Positions 10,684 to 22,318 of a DNA stretch of 64,000 bases are shown here, one piece after another. The notes under the pieces are model-generated. The model was not told the DNA's origin and ran no database searches. It saw nothing but the letters and a program-made list of their open reading frames with translations. The DNA is taken from contig NW_020167528.1 in the NCBI RefSeq assembly GCF_001641265.1, positions 620,001-684,000 of the forward strand, in the 5' to 3' direction. Origin of the DNA: Pseudogymnoascus destructans (lineage: Eukaryota > Ascomycota > Leotiomycetes > Thelebolales > Thelebolaceae). Positions within the stretch are counted from its first letter, which is position 1, and every line of letters starts with the position of its first letter. Made by a program: the position numbers and the translations under genes.

Positions 10684-13473
10684 CTACTCCTTCTTCCTGT
10701 CTGCAGCAGTATCTACTGCTATCGGTACAGCATTCGTTGTCCTCAACCACTCGCCGTTAAAGGCGTTAATAAGCCAGTTATTTAGTTCTGCATTATATTA
10801 GTACGTATACGGCATGTGACCGGACACTATAGGGGTAAACTTACTGTCATATACAATCTTGTTCGCGTTGTGGAAATAAATTCCGTGGTCGCTATCGGGG
10901 AAGACGTGGACATCATAGTTCTCCACGCCGGCCAAATCCAGTCGGTCGAGCAGTGCCAATGTGTTCTGCATGTGCACATTATCGTCCGCAACGCCGTGCA
11001 TGATCAAGAACCGTATATTCTTCTGCAACGCCACTGCATCGCTGACGGTTGCGTTGTCGTATCCCCCGGGGTTCTCTTGGGGCGTATACATATATCGCTC
11101 TGTGTAGATGGAATCGTAGTACCTCCAATCCGTTACTGGAGCAACAGCCATACCATATTGGAAGGTCTTGCCGGCATCCTGCTCAAGCGTCTTGAGGGTC
11201 ATGAATCCACCATACGACCATCCCCATATAGCGAGGCGAGACGCATCGACATAAGGCTTCGCAGCCCATAATTTTGCAGTCTCGATCTGATCGCGCGCCT
11301 CCCAGTGTCCCAGGTCACCTCGGATGATGCAACGCGCTTTGCGGCCTATGAAGCCCGTGCCGCGACCGTCAACCGTGACAACGATATATCCCAAGTTGGC
11401 AGCAACATATGCTTGAAAGTCGACGTTAAATTTCTTGTTGACTGTTTGTGAGCCTGGACCTCCATACAGGTGGAAAAGCACAGGGTACTTCTTCTTCTTG
11501 TCGAAATGGGGCGGGCGGCGCTCAATGACTTGCAAGTTAAATCCGTCAATTGTAACGTTGGAGAATATGTTTTCGGGTAAGTCGTGCTTCTTGGTCATCC
11601 TCTCCAGTCCCTTGTTTTCCTCTACAATTTTCTCGTAGGAGTCAGGATTGCTCGGCGTGCTAACAACCCTTTGCCACGGAATAGCAGGACCGTCGTAGCC
11701 AAGTAAGACGTAACCAGCACCACTGGAGAACGAGCCACCGTAGTACCCCTCTTTCGAAGTGTCAGTGAGGGCCTTAAGATCGGTCCCATCTAGTTTGACG
11801 CTGTAGATGTGCCGTTGAATCGGTGATTCCTTAGTGGATACAAAATACACCAGGTTCTTCTTCAAATCCACTGCTGACGGAGCCGACTCGACCTCCCAGT
11901 CTCCGGAAGTAAGTAGAACTGGAGTGGCATTATCCAGGGGTGTAAAGTACCCGAGATGATCGTAATTTTCGTGGATTATTGTATCGATATAACCATCGTG
12001 GGGCCTTCCATTCGAAGGATCTGCTGGAATGTAACGAGTCTTCTGAGAAACTTCGAACCATCCGCCATCAATCTCAGCCACATTGACAGTACGCACAGTC
12101 TTGCCTGAGCGGCTCAACACATCCACCAAAACGACTCGTAAAATGTCGCTTTCGCGGTTGGTCTCCTTGACGATTGCTTTTCCTGTCGAACCTGCCCAGA
12201 TGACTTCTGTGATAAGACGAGTGTCGTCGGCAAATTCATCCGTAGTCTTGACGTCAAAGACATCACCCTTGTCAATATCATAAAACCGGAGAGAGACTAT
12301 AGGATTCGGAGCCCCAGCCTTTGGATACTTGATCTCCCTGACCTCCGGGTAGTTTTCCTCTCCAGGGGCAGCCTCGGTCCCACTCGGTCTCTTTATGAAG
12401 TACTGGACTGGATACTCCGGCACTTTAGATTCATTTGTCCTGAGAAATGCGATATATTTCCCATCTTCAGCCCACCAAGTCGCACTATTTCTAGAGAAAA
12501 CTTCCTCTTCATAGACCCAGTCGGGAATACCGTAGAAAAGGTCCTTGTTACCATCTGTTGTGATAGGTATGACGGTTGTTGAAGAAAGTTTCCTCAGGAA
12601 CATGTTGTTTTCTCTTGTAAACACGATGGCATTGCTCTGTGGGCTCCAGCTTGCCAATTGAACTCTACCACGGAGGTTCGTGGGGTCCAGTGGCTGAGCG
12701 GTTTGAGTCTCAACATCGAAGATCCAATACCGGGCATAAAAGGAATGCCTCCAGTTGCTTTTAACGTCGGTAGCAATTAGGACATGTTTAAGGTTCTTGC
12801 TTGGCCAGACTTTGGACGGACGAAGCTTTTCACTTCCCGAAGCAAACTCTCCTGTCTTCATCAACGTAACACTGTTCGGAGCGCTACCCTGTGTTACATT
12901 ATCCCCACGCACATCGTCAACAACGAGGTAGTCCTTGCCACTCGCACCTTGCTCAAGAAGCAGGCCGTCTTCGCCATTGGCACCCTCAATCCAGCTGATG
13001 CCGTGCCTTTGCGCGCGCCACTGACCGCCAAGAACCTGTGGTAGGGTCACTTTATTTCCGTTGCCGATATTGGGCGCACTTGGGTTGTGAGGGGCATCGG
13101 ATACGGGATGTTGAATGAGAAATATAACAGTTGCCAGAGCCCATGCGCCGACAAATATTCCCCCAGCAATCCAAACAAGTTTTGTGCACCACCTGCTGTT
13201 TCCCTTGCCACTGGTTAAAAGACCATTTTCGAGGTCTTGCTGCTTTTCCTCTTCGGCGTGCATTGGGGACGCTTCCACATGGTCGCTGTAGGGTCGGGAG
13301 CCGTTCTGGGCTGGTAATCTCGAGACCTTGGCTTGACTCTTGTTTTGTTCATCGATTCGTTGAAACACTAGGCTAGTCGTCGATGCTGAAGATATCGAAT
13401 CGACTGAGGCCCTTGATTGGGCCCCATGATTGTTGTCCAGAAGCCCTGCGGCCTCTTCTTCGCGTCCCACCAT
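10684..13473 (-). CDS. DAPB: Dipeptidyl aminopeptidase B (vacuolar DPP IV family)
   Basis: Type II membrane serine peptidase of family S9B that removes X-Pro/X-Ala dipeptides in the vacuole (yeast Dap2 type). Two exons, 13473-10845 and 10787-10684, intron 10788-10844 (GTAAGT...GCAG). The short last exon supplies the family C-terminus KLNNWLINAFNGEWL, so the product is 910 residues, close to the ~919 of Aspergillus DapB. A cytosolic Ser-rich head is followed by one membrane anchor (WIAGGIFVGAWALATVIFL), then the beta-propeller and the hydrolase domain. The nucleophile is in WGWSYGG, the acid in GVADDNVH and the base in DSDHGIYF. I chose MVGREEEAAGLLD as start; the open frame upstream to 13791 looks like leader. 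Confidence 0.95.
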
Positions 13474-14260
13474 GGTCGGAAGCTGTGAATGTGACCGTCG
13501 TTGCGGGCGACTGCTGTGTAATGGCCAAGCTTCGAGTCGGCCAGTTTTAGTAACGAAGTCCCATTTGTGTGAAACGTCGGGAGAAAATATGCAGATATTC
13601 CTCTCAATTAAGGGTTCCCAGGAAATGTTATTGAGAACCCCTTTGGGAATAAATTGATCTATTCGATCGATGGTCCTTGTTGGGGACAGTTGCAGGCGGC
13701 TGAGGTCTGAACCCCCCTGTATGTGACGCGATCCGGTAATTGGCCAAAACTGGAGATATGCCACGAGGCTACGAGGCTGGATTTGATACATTTATTTCCC
13801 CCGAACTCGATACGGGACATCAAAACGATGGATCTCTTTCTTGTTTGAGAAGGCCACATCCCAAAAAACTGCCATTTCGATCATAGGAATTCTTCCTTAG
13901 GTTCATTTTCTGCATTAGAACCCTAATACCAGGACCCTTCTCTATACCCCATTGTCATATTTAGCTCCATACTGTCGGAGCGCGGCACCCTACCATCCGA
14001 TATGTTGATAGCGCCTCGCTCCAATTCCGCGATTTCCTTAATTCTCTGAAATACCTTTTCATAAAACAGGAATTGGCTTTACCAACAGTCGAGCCCAGGA
14101 ACTACGACTCCAACGCATAATAGAGCCCGCGACTTCAATCATACATATAAGGAGCGATAATGGCAGCAATTTAGCGCACGTTTTTGGTTCCCTGACAGCA
14201 AGCCACCCGGGCTTTGCATTTCTTAAGAGTCCAGGACATCAATTCTTCCGTTTCGCAGCC
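13474..14260. promoter_or_regulatory. Divergent intergenic region, DAPB / PTC7
   Basis: 787 bp between two divergent starts, so it should hold both promoters. No TATA box or repeat stands out. Confidence 0.45.
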
Positions 14261-15505
14261 ATGGACATTACGGCGCGGCGCATATCAGCCAACAAGTTGG
14301 TGACGGCAGCATCGAAGAGAATTGCCTTAGCGAAATATCCCATTCCGACGCTCTGTGCCCAACGATCCACAGGACGAAGAAACCTTACAACCCCCTCTCT
14401 TCGAACGAAAGCACCCTCACAGCAGCAGCATAACCTCCTAACACCCATAGCGAAGCGACAGGAATACAGCTCCTCGTCAGCCATATCCCCACCACCTCGA
14501 TTCTCATACGGGATTGCAGCCTCCTTCACAGCCAAAGACAAACGCTTCAAGCCGAAAGATAACGTGCTTCACTTCGAACCCCGCCCAATCCCGGTCAAGC
14601 GGCGAACGAACCGTAAAGACCGCCCTTCTTCCGGCCAAGATGCTTTCTTTGTCTCTCATCTTGGTGACAGCGGCGATGTGGCGATGGGTGTTGCAGACGG
14701 AGTAGGTGGGTGGGCAGACTCGGGAGTGGACCCGGCGGATTTCTCCCATGCCTTCTGCGACTACATGGCATATGAAGCCAATAATTACGACACCGAATCG
14801 GGGGAGGCACTAAGTGCGATGGCATTAATGCAGGAAGGGTACGATGATGTCGTAAACGACAAGACTATTAGAGCAGGCGGTAGCACTGCTTGCGTCGCAA
14901 TCGCGAGGACCGATGGAAGTCTGGATGTTGCGAATTTGGGCGACTCTGGCTTCCTTCAGCTGCGGTTGAATGCGGTGCACTACAACTCTGAGCCTCAGAC
15001 ACACGCTTTCAACACCCCCTATCAACTGGCCATCATACCAAGATCGATGAGGATGATGACCCAAGCTTTTGGAGGAACGCAGTTGGATGATATGCCAAAG
15101 GATTCCGCAGTCTCCAAGCACAGCTTGCGCCACGGTGACGTGCTCGTCTTTGCAACAGATGGCGTGTGGGATAATCTCAACAGCTACGATATCCTTCGGC
15201 TTTGTAGCAAGTTGATGGTAGGGTCAAACGCGTGGGCTCACAGTGACGACGGAATCAACGTTACGAATCGCCTATCCGATTATATTATGAAGGATGATTC
15301 GAATGGGTCTGACCAGGTTAAATCGTTGCAGTCGTTCCTGGCGATGGGGATAGCGAGCGCAGCTAAGGCGGCCAGTATTAATAGGAGGGTTGATGGGCCG
15401 TTTGCGAAAGAGGTGCAGAGGCACTACCCGCATGAGATGTGGACTGGTGGAAAGGTCGATGATATATGTGTAGTTGTTGCTGTGGTTGTGGAAGATGGGA
15501 AATAA
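14261..15505 (+). CDS. PTC7: Mitochondrial PP2C-type protein phosphatase, Ptc7 family
   Basis: Single-exon gene for 414 residues. Metal-dependent Ser/Thr phosphatase; yeast Ptc7 acts in mitochondria and stimulates coenzyme Q synthesis. The first ~30 residues are basic and lack acidic residues after position 2 (ARRISANKLVTAASKRIALAK), fitting a mitochondrial presequence. The catalytic domain shows metal-binding aspartates in GVADGVGGWADSG and FATDGVWDN, plus GGSTACVAIA and VANLGDSGFL, all in PP2C order. It ends with GKVDDICVVVAVV, the last conserved motif (metal-binding Asp). Confidence 0.93.
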   Translation: MDITARRISANKLVTAASKRIALAKYPIPTLCAQRSTGRRNLTTPSLRTKAPSQQQHNLLTPIAKRQEYSSSSAISPPPRFSYGIAASFTAKDKRFKPKDNVLHFEPRPIPVKRRTNRKDRPSSGQDAFFVSHLGDSGDVAMGVADGVGGWADSGVDPADFSHAFCDYMAYEANNYDTESGEALSAMALMQEGYDDVVNDKTIRAGGSTACVAIARTDGSLDVANLGDSGFLQLRLNAVHYNSEPQTHAFNTPYQLAIIPRSMRMMTQAFGGTQLDDMPKDSAVSKHSLRHGDVLVFATDGVWDNLNSYDILRLCSKLMVGSNAWAHSDDGINVTNRLSDYIMKDDSNGSDQVKSLQSFLAMGIASAAKAASINRRVDGPFAKEVQRHYPHEMWTGGKVDDICVVVAVVVEDGK

Positions 15506-15981
15506 AGCGTCCAGGGTTTAGATGGAAATGGGCGTCTCTGGATGAATTATTGGGTCAGATGAGAATATAGACTGCGAGGTCCAGGCTCGCGGCCGAAGGT
15601 AATAAGATTAATTGGTCGAAGACGTATATATATAGCATTTATATTGAAGACGTACATATTATAACATTGTCCTGTCACGTTTTTTCAAGAGTCAAAGCCA
15701 CCAACGTGAAGTAAGTTGGTTTTCAAGCAAACAACCTCAAACGGGAAAGAAACATTCAGACAATCACGTCATTTACAATTATTTATTATTTGTACAATCC
15801 CAAATGGCATTCCCCTAACTGTGCCAAATCCTCTCCCAGAGATAAGCATCGGCGTGCCAAGACTTCATGTCGTAGCGCCTACTTAGTCAGCAAGATTTTG
15901 AGATTCTCGAGCGCCCTGAACTACCAACCTTTATAGACCAGCTCTTGCAATTGGCATCGCAGGCCACATTCAAGACCGAAA
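15506..15981. other. Intergenic region, PTC7 to bL21m
   Basis: 476 bp of 3' UTR of PTC7 followed by promoter and leader of the mitochondrial ribosomal gene. A TATATATATA run lies near 15625-15635. No gene seen. Confidence 0.45.
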
Positions 15982-16617
15982 ATGTTCACCAGGGCATTAA
16001 GACGAGCGGTGCAGGAGGTGCGGGTGCCCTCCTTGACACTCCCGCCAACTTTCCTCCTCCCAAGCCAGGCACGATACTTCAACTCGACAGAACAGCACGT
16101 TGAGCCCCCGACCTCGAAGGCTCCGCTGGCTTCGCATTCTCCTATCTCGACTGAGGCCATTGCGTCTGCCACTGGAATCAAAGCCACCCAGCCGACAGTA
16201 CCATCTACTCCCTACGCCGTCACCGAATCGGTCAAGGAGCTCCTACCGCTGCTCAATGCGCAACCGTCGAAATTCATAACGGCGCTCATCCACGGCCGAC
16301 CATACCTCCTCACAGTAGGAGATACCGTCCGTCTCCCATTCCATATGCCTGGTGTTGTGCCCGGCGACGTCCTCCGACTCAACCGCGCATCCGCTATTGG
16401 CAGCAGAGACTACACACTGAAGGGGCAACCACACGTGGACGAGAGGGTGTTCGAGTGCAGGGCTATCGTGATGGGGACCGAGGGCGAGCCGGCACGGATT
16501 AAGATTAAGAAGAAGCAGAGGAATCGGAGGACGAAGACTGTTATTAGCAAGCACAAGTTTACGGTGTTGAAGTTGTCTGAATTGAGGGTCAAGGAGTTGG
16601 GGGAGATTGAGCAATAG
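15982..16617 (+). CDS. MRPL49: Mitochondrial large-subunit ribosomal protein bL21m
   Basis: 211 residues. Structural protein of the mitoribosomal large subunit, homologous to bacterial L21 and yeast Mrpl49. The first ~30 residues form an Arg-rich presequence (MFTRALRRAVQEVRVP). The L21 core is in the second half: FITALIHGRPYLLTVGDTVRLP, the turn PGDVLRLNRASAIGSRDYTL, and the basic rRNA-binding segment KIKKKQRNRRTKTVISKHKFTVLK that is diagnostic for L21. One exon; length normal for a fungal mitochondrial form. Confidence 0.93.
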   Translation: MFTRALRRAVQEVRVPSLTLPPTFLLPSQARYFNSTEQHVEPPTSKAPLASHSPISTEAIASATGIKATQPTVPSTPYAVTESVKELLPLLNAQPSKFITALIHGRPYLLTVGDTVRLPFHMPGVVPGDVLRLNRASAIGSRDYTLKGQPHVDERVFECRAIVMGTEGEPARIKIKKKQRNRRTKTVISKHKFTVLKLSELRVKELGEIEQ

Positions 16618-16972
16618 ATGTGCAATAGCGAGAGGGCATGCTAAAGGGATAGCTAGGGGATTTGATAGGGGGAATAGGGAAGGACTATGTTGTATGATTA
16701 TTGCAGTATATACTGTCATGCGACGAGAGGCATGTGTAACTATCAATTGTGTTATTCTATCTCACTAGAGAGGCAACTGTAAAACGGCACTGCTTTATAT
16801 GCATGTGATCGTTTCCTTTTGGCAGCCAGTTTTTACATGTCTGCGTGTGCACTTATTACCACTGCACAGATTATGTCTATTAATTACTGATCAAATTTGG
16901 GTATCTCTATACATCTGTCTCGACACATCGTCTATCTCGTGCTTGAAGGGCCCCCCTTCCATAAATGCCCAA
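16618..16972. other. Convergent intergenic region
   Basis: 355 bp between two facing 3' ends. UTR-like, no gene or repeat seen. Confidence 0.45.
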
Positions 16973-17575
16973 TCAATCCCTTTTCACTTCAAACAACACC
17001 TTCGCCAACTCCCTAATCTCTTCACTCTCATTCTTGCCCAGCGCAGCCGTAATCCCCTGCAGCGTCTCAGCATCCAGTCCCTCCTTCCGCCGACTGTAAA
17101 TATCAATCCCAGCCGGCGTAAACAGCGTCTTCTGGAAATACGTCACAGCCCAACCTTCCCCCTCTCCTCCCTCTCCTCCCCCGCCATACCCCAAGAACTG
17201 CCAATGGCTACTAGCAATCATCAACCACCCCTTCCCCCGCCAACTCCACGCCCCGTCGCCTGCTGGAGTATCAATCCCAGAGACCGTCTTGATACCAGAG
17301 CCCGTAAGGCCCTGGTAGGTTACCGTGTCGTCAAGCTTAGGGCTGGCGTCTTCCGAGAGAGGTACGTAGGTTATGGCGACGTTGCGGGCTTTTTTCCACA
17401 TGGGGAGCGTGGAGTGGGTAACGTGCCAGGTTCCCGTGATAGAGTCGCGGGGAGGGACGAAGGTTGTGGAGGATGCAGAGAAGGGCGCGCCGCGTTCTTT
17501 GGGAGCACGGATTTTGATGCTGGTGGTAGCACTGGGCGCAGCTGCAACTGCTTCGGCGGCGACTGGGTCTGACAT
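16973..17575 (-). CDS. Small calycin/lipocalin-like protein, function unknown
   Basis: Single-exon 200-residue protein with no signal peptide. After a low-complexity Ala-rich N-terminus the text GTWHVTHSTLPMWKKARNVAITY begins a Gly-x-Trp motif of the kind that opens lipocalin-like beta-barrels, and later strands (TVTYQGL, GAWSWRGKGWLMIASSHWQFLGYG, WAVTYFQKTLFTPAGIDIYSR) alternate hydrophobic and polar residues as in a small barrel. This would suit an intracellular carrier of a small hydrophobic ligand, but that is inference from fold-like features only. A Gly/Glu-rich loop interrupts the barrel. It is divergent from the following acidic nuclear-like gene. Confidence 0.7.
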   Translation of the reverse strand: MSDPVAAEAVAAAPSATTSIKIRAPKERGAPFSASSTTFVPPRDSITGTWHVTHSTLPMWKKARNVAITYVPLSEDASPKLDDTVTYQGLTGSGIKTVSGIDTPAGDGAWSWRGKGWLMIASSHWQFLGYGGGGEGGEGEGWAVTYFQKTLFTPAGIDIYSRRKEGLDAETLQGITAALGKNESEEIRELAKVLFEVKRD

Positions 17576-17942
17576 TGTTTTGGAGGGGCGAGTTGGTGAT
17601 AGTTCCAGAGGGACAGTCTCGCGAGAAGCTGATTTTGATAATGCGGTAGTTGGGGGTCCGTCGAATTATATGGGCATTCTGGGATATTATACACTATGTA
17701 GAAGAATTCTTTTGCTCGCCATATTATTTCTTAACTTGCAAGACGTACAAAAAATTGAAGTGCTGGGCCAGGCGCAAAGCCCAAGATCTGAGACGAGTTG
17801 GGAGCACCTAATGCATGGTAAAGCACGGACCCCTACTGGCTTTCTTCCCCAGAATCTGCACGTGAGTTCCTATCTCGTCACCTGACCTACAATACTACAC
17901 TCACCTTCAAACCTGTAATACTTTCTCCTCAAAGCAACAAGG
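17576..17942. promoter_or_regulatory. Divergent intergenic region
   Basis: 367 bp between divergent starts at 17575 and 17943. A TATA-like TATATGGG/TATTATACA zone lies at 17665-17697. No gene seen. Confidence 0.4.
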
Positions 17943-18863
17943 ATGGACCCCTCATATGCCTCGTCCGATGATGAAGCCGACTCCATGGCGGCAGCTATGG
18001 GCTTCTCCTCTTTCGGTACTCAGGGACCACCCAAGAAACGGAAGTTCAACCCCAAGAGCGATGCCTTCATCGAGGACCAAGAGCTGGAAGCCGTAGACAA
18101 AGGGGGAAAAAAGGGGCAGGGCAGTGGAGGGAATCAGATTCCGCTGGGAAGGCCACGACAGCTCGGTGTGCCGTCACAGGCATCAGCAGGAGCTGCGAAA
18201 AATGACGAGGAAATTGCATTGGATGATGATGAGGGACCACAGTACGCGGGTGAGGATGACGAGGGGCCGAGATATTTGGACACCAGTCATCCGCCGCCTA
18301 TCATGGATGGTATAGGGAGGAATGAGGATGAGATTCTGCTGGATGAAGATGAAGACGAGCAAGGTCCAGGCTATGTTGATACTAGCCTCCCACCACCAAA
18401 CCAGGCAGCTCGTGAAGCACAAGAGAAGATCGATGCCATCTTATCCTCGACAGGAAGTTCGGCGGCCCCAGTCCCTCCGAAGCAAAAGCAGAAAGCCAAA
18501 AAACCACAGAGTTCTGGACTTGGAGCTTTTATGAACGCGTTGAAGACGCCTGTTGTTGCACCACCGGGATCCAGCATAGCACCAGCGCCGGGGACGACGC
18601 GGATACTGCAAATCCCAGCAGTGGCCTCACTACCACAGCGCCCACCGCCACCTTCTTCAAGTACTATGGGGCCGCCGGGAGCATCAATGGGCAGGAGTCA
18701 AAATGCGGGCCAGAGGGGGCAAAGGAATGAGCTATGGTATATAGGCTATTACGATCCAAGCTTTAATGATAATCCCTGGAGAGGACTGGAGAAGGAAAAT
18801 GGGCTGCCGGAGGTTGGGACGTGGATTGAGAGGCCTCAGAGGGGTCAGGGACAGACGGCGTAA
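17943..18863 (+). CDS. Acidic, probably nuclear protein of unknown function
   Basis: 306 residues, one exon. The N-terminus has an acidic start (MDPSYASSDDEADS) followed by a basic cluster PPKKRKFNPKSD that matches a monopartite nuclear localisation signal. The middle has two near-repeats of the pattern DDE-GP-Y-DTS-PPP (around residues 100-110 and 140-155), then a Pro-rich, probably disordered linker. The best-conserved-looking part is the C-terminus, ELWYIGYYDPSFNDNPW. I do not recognise a named family; a small fungal-type nuclear protein is all that can be supported. Confidence 0.75.
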   Translation: MDPSYASSDDEADSMAAAMGFSSFGTQGPPKKRKFNPKSDAFIEDQELEAVDKGGKKGQGSGGNQIPLGRPRQLGVPSQASAGAAKNDEEIALDDDEGPQYAGEDDEGPRYLDTSHPPPIMDGIGRNEDEILLDEDEDEQGPGYVDTSLPPPNQAAREAQEKIDAILSSTGSSAAPVPPKQKQKAKKPQSSGLGAFMNALKTPVVAPPGSSIAPAPGTTRILQIPAVASLPQRPPPPSSSTMGPPGASMGRSQNAGQRGQRNELWYIGYYDPSFNDNPWRGLEKENGLPEVGTWIERPQRGQGQTA

Positions 18864-19418
18864 ATGGTCGTAGAGGCCGGGCAATCACATTCACATTAGT
18901 TCGAGGTTGGGCTGACAATCACAATAACACTGCAACAAATCACGCATCAGTTTCTCCCCGTGCTCAATCATATTCTTCAACTATCTTTTATTTTTCTCGG
19001 CGTCTTCTTTACCCACTCAAGCTGTCTCACGCCCGTATCCAGCACTTGGGAAGCGTGCAATTACGATGTCAAGACATTCATAGTGTGAACAAAATTAAGC
19101 TGGTAGGTAGAAATCAGAGCCGCAGATGCCCGTAATATCCTGCGCTCATCTCCCCCGTCTTTGGACTTCGGAGTCTTTTTTTTGGGTATAGCAAAGGTAT
19201 GTAAACGGGGCTTGTTTTTTTTTTTTTCGGCCGAAGCACCGATCATGTCCTGTAGCAACTGCCCACTGTACTGTATACCCACGCATGGTGTCAAATGAAT
19301 GGGATTAACGAACCCGCCCTCCCAACTCCAATGAAGCAGAAGAACGAGGAAAAAATATACGCCATGAAAGAAAACTGCCTCTCCCAAGATTGGCTGGTGT
19401 AATTCCATTACATGTATT
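18864..19418. other. Convergent intergenic region
   Basis: 555 bp between two facing 3' ends, with a T-run at about 19216-19228. No gene or repeat recognised. Confidence 0.45.
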
Positions 19419-20773
19419 CTAGTCGTACTGGAAAAGGACGCTGATGGATTCGCCGTGGTATACCCTTCGGATTGACTCTGCGAAAATGCCGCCAATCTCC
19501 AGTACTTCCAGTTTCGGGCACAGGCGCTTGTGCTCTTCTTGTGGGACACTGTTAGTGACGATGACTTTGTCAATGGCGCTGGCGTTGATGCGGGCGATGG
19601 CGTCGCCGCTGAAGACTCCGTGGGTGAGGAGGGCGTAGACGTAGGTAGCGCCCTCTCTCTTTACAAGCTTGGCAGCGCGGGTAATAGTGTTTGATGTATC
19701 AGCGAGATCATCGATGATAATGGCGACTCGACCAGCGACATCTCCCACAAGCATCATGGTGGCGTTTTGGCGGTCAGTGATGCGAGTCGGTCGACGTTCC
19801 TAGGGTTTTGATTAGTTTGTAGCCTCGGTCAAGAAGCAGGCTATGTTACCTTATGAATCAGGGCGAAGTCCATGTTTAAGCCGTCGGCAATTGCTGTGGC
19901 ACGCTTTGCACCGCCGGCATCTGGACTGACGATAACGGCATCTTTGAAGTTCGGAATATGTTGTTGGATATATCTCTTGAGAAGTGGCTTGCCGTAGAGG
20001 TTGTCGACGGGGATATCGAAGAAGCCTTGGTATTGCGGGTCGTGAAGGTCCATGGTGATGATGTGGTCCGCTCCGGCACAGGTAAGCAGATCCGCGACAA
20101 GGGTGCCCGCTTGAGCGACCCATTGCTTGTATCCAGGCTTTGGCTGGAAAAATGCGGCGTTGTTGATGACTGCGTTGTTCTCGTAGTCGTGAGTCGTAAA
20201 GTGGGGTGTTTGGGCACCCTTCTCTTCCCTAACTGATCCGTTGCTGCTATCGCTCGTATCTTGTCGCCTAGGTGGGGTAATACCATTCGACATGTTATCC
20301 TCTAATGACGACTTTCCAAGCTTCTTGTGCAAGTTACCGATGCCATTTGTCAAGCCTTGACTCTGTGGTTGAGACAAGCTCGGTGTAGCTGGACGACTCT
20401 CGAAGGAAAAGTCAGTCCGGTTAACGTCCGTTGGATTTCGGGTTAGAGGCGCTCCAATCTTATTATAAGGAATATCCGGCTGCCTCGAGTAGGGAAATAG
20501 CGGTAGGACTGCGGTGACTCGCTTTGCCGAGCCGGTTTTGCAAGCGGAGATCATGATGCACAGGTCGATGAAGTTGTCGTTGACCTTCCCACCACCTGAC
20601 TGAATGATGTAGACATCCTTTCCTCTGACTGAGTCTTGAATCTCAAGTCGACTTTCACCAACCGAGAACTTTTTGAGGATTCGATCACAGGCAGCAACGC
20701 CAAGAGTATTGCAAATCGTCTCGACAAGCTGAGGATGCGAGTTGCCACCCAGTATGACGATGTTTCTGGTCAT
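19419..20773 (-). CDS. PRS1: Ribose-phosphate pyrophosphokinase, Prs1 type
   Basis: PRPP synthetase subunit: ribose-5-phosphate + ATP to PRPP + AMP, feeding purine, pyrimidine, His and Trp synthesis. Two exons: 20773-19850 and 19799-19419, intron 19800-19849 (GTAACA...CTAG); 434 residues. Conserved parts include VILGGNSHPQLVETIC, the KFSVGESRLEIQDSVRGKDVYIIQSG segment, DLHDPQYQGFFDIPVDNLYGKPLL and SPDAGGAKRA. An insertion of about 100 residues (roughly 110-210, Ser/Pro-rich) splits the N-terminal domain, as in yeast Prs1, and THGVFSGDA with ESISVLF also points to the Prs1 clade. The PRPP-binding loop reads DDLADTSNT rather than the canonical DDxxDTGGT, so this chain may be the regulatory partner of a canonical subunit (inference). 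Confidence 0.94.
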
Positions 20774-21701
20774 CGTGAAAAGGTCGGAGTATTTATTTTG
20801 TTTCTTTCAAGGTAGGAGGTCTGCTAGTTAAGCAAACTTGTTCGCCGGTAAGAAGCTGTTGAGCAGATGGTGAATTGTTTTGTTGTCCGATGTTTCCCGT
20901 TTACGTTCGACGGATAAGGAAAAGTCGGTATGAGGGGTGACTTGAGGATGCGGTGAAGGCAGAGGGGAGAGTAGTGGTTAAGCACTTTCGAATGTAAAGT
21001 TTGCTTTCAACATTTGGAATATTGGTGCTTGTGAAAACACATGAATTTTGAGGTTGTTTTCTCCGGATGGAGAGGAAAACGAGGAATTGCGAAAGGCGGC
21101 TCAATCGTAGTTTCGGCGCGAGGTCAAGGAAAAAAGTTGTGCCCCACCCCAATCAATGCGGAAAGTTAGAGCTTTTGACATAAATGGCGCATTAAAAACC
21201 CAATCAGCTTGACCGCCTCGGCAGAATTCATTCCAATAAACGCATAACTACTGGAGGTTGCTCATGCGGTTAAAAAGTTTGAAGGAGGGACCGTGCGTCC
21301 TGTGCAGTAGTTGGGAATCAAATAGTAAAAATGAAGCTGATGGGAATTACTCTCGTTATTTTAATTCTTGAGTACCTGGCGTATGAAAAGGCGTATTGGA
21401 AGATCGAAAGCCATTCTTTTATTCACAGCTACTGTAATTACCTTAAGCGGCGATGGTGTCTCAGTGGTGTCCAATAAACTAAAACGCGGCTTCGCTAATC
21501 CACCGTACAAGCTGCCCATACAGTGCTCATATAAACAACCAGGTCGCAGCTTCCATATTATCCAAGCTCTCATATCTCGTACTCCAAAGAATAAAGGGGC
21601 GGCTGAGCAGTAGCTCGTCTGGCTGATCAGGGTTCTGTTTCACTGTTTGAATACCAACTAGAAGCCTCTGAGACAACGGCACCGCGGGGTCGCAAACCAG
21701 A
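20774..21701. promoter_or_regulatory. Divergent intergenic region, PRS1 / RPC9
   Basis: 928 bp between divergent starts. Pyrimidine-rich leader precedes PRS1; no TATA box, gene or repeat is convincing. Confidence 0.4.
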
Positions 21702-22318
21702 ATGAAGATCCTTGAGGCCCAGTCAGCGGTCTTAACAAACTATGAAGTTTACACTCATCTGTCGGAATTGAGAGAGAGGTATGCGAAGGAGCGTAAAAAC
21801 AAGAGAGGTAAGAATAGCCAGCGTTCAAACCGGGACATGCACTCTGCAAATAAATGTACTCGTCCCCGCCCTCAATGCCTTTCCTGGCTGGAATGCTAAC
21901 AGAGTTTCCAGGACTGGGAAACCTACAGACCATAGTCATGGAGCTCATGGACTACTTCGAGAAGCCTCCGTCTCCACTGGGGAGCAAGCCTTTGCCATAC
22001 AACAAAGACACCATCCGTACTCTCTTGGAGCGCCTTCGTCCGTACGACCTCACAAAAGCTGAGATAATAATGATTATGAACAATAGGCCAATGAGCCCTG
22101 CGGTGCTGAATATCTTGATCCAAGAATTTGACGACCGGTTCTACGAAGATGTCGACGGCATTCGCGATGATATCCTTAATATCGTTGCAGATGTTCTTGG
22201 GACACCTGATCAAAAGGATAGGCAGATCATGGCAGCCGAAGCAAGTGGACATAGAGAAAAGGACAATGAAGCGAAACTGGCAAGGAATGAAGATGTAAAG
22301 ATGGAAGGGCAACAATAG
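21702..22318 (+). CDS. RPC9: RNA polymerase III subunit Rpc9 (Rpc17/CRCP)
   Basis: Rpb4-like stalk subunit of RNA polymerase III, which with its Rpb7-like partner contacts TFIIIB during initiation. Exons 21702-21807 and 21912-22318 with a 104-bp intron (GTAAGA; branch GCTAAC; CCAG) give 170 residues. The start MKILEAQSAVLTNYEVYTHL matches the family's A-x-LxNYEV opening, and RPYDLTKAEIIMIMNNRPMSPAVLN matches the HRDC-like Rpb4 core (LTKAEKLQLLNxRP). The C-terminus is a short charged tail. Convergent with the GTPase gene, 119 bp apart. Confidence 0.92.
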
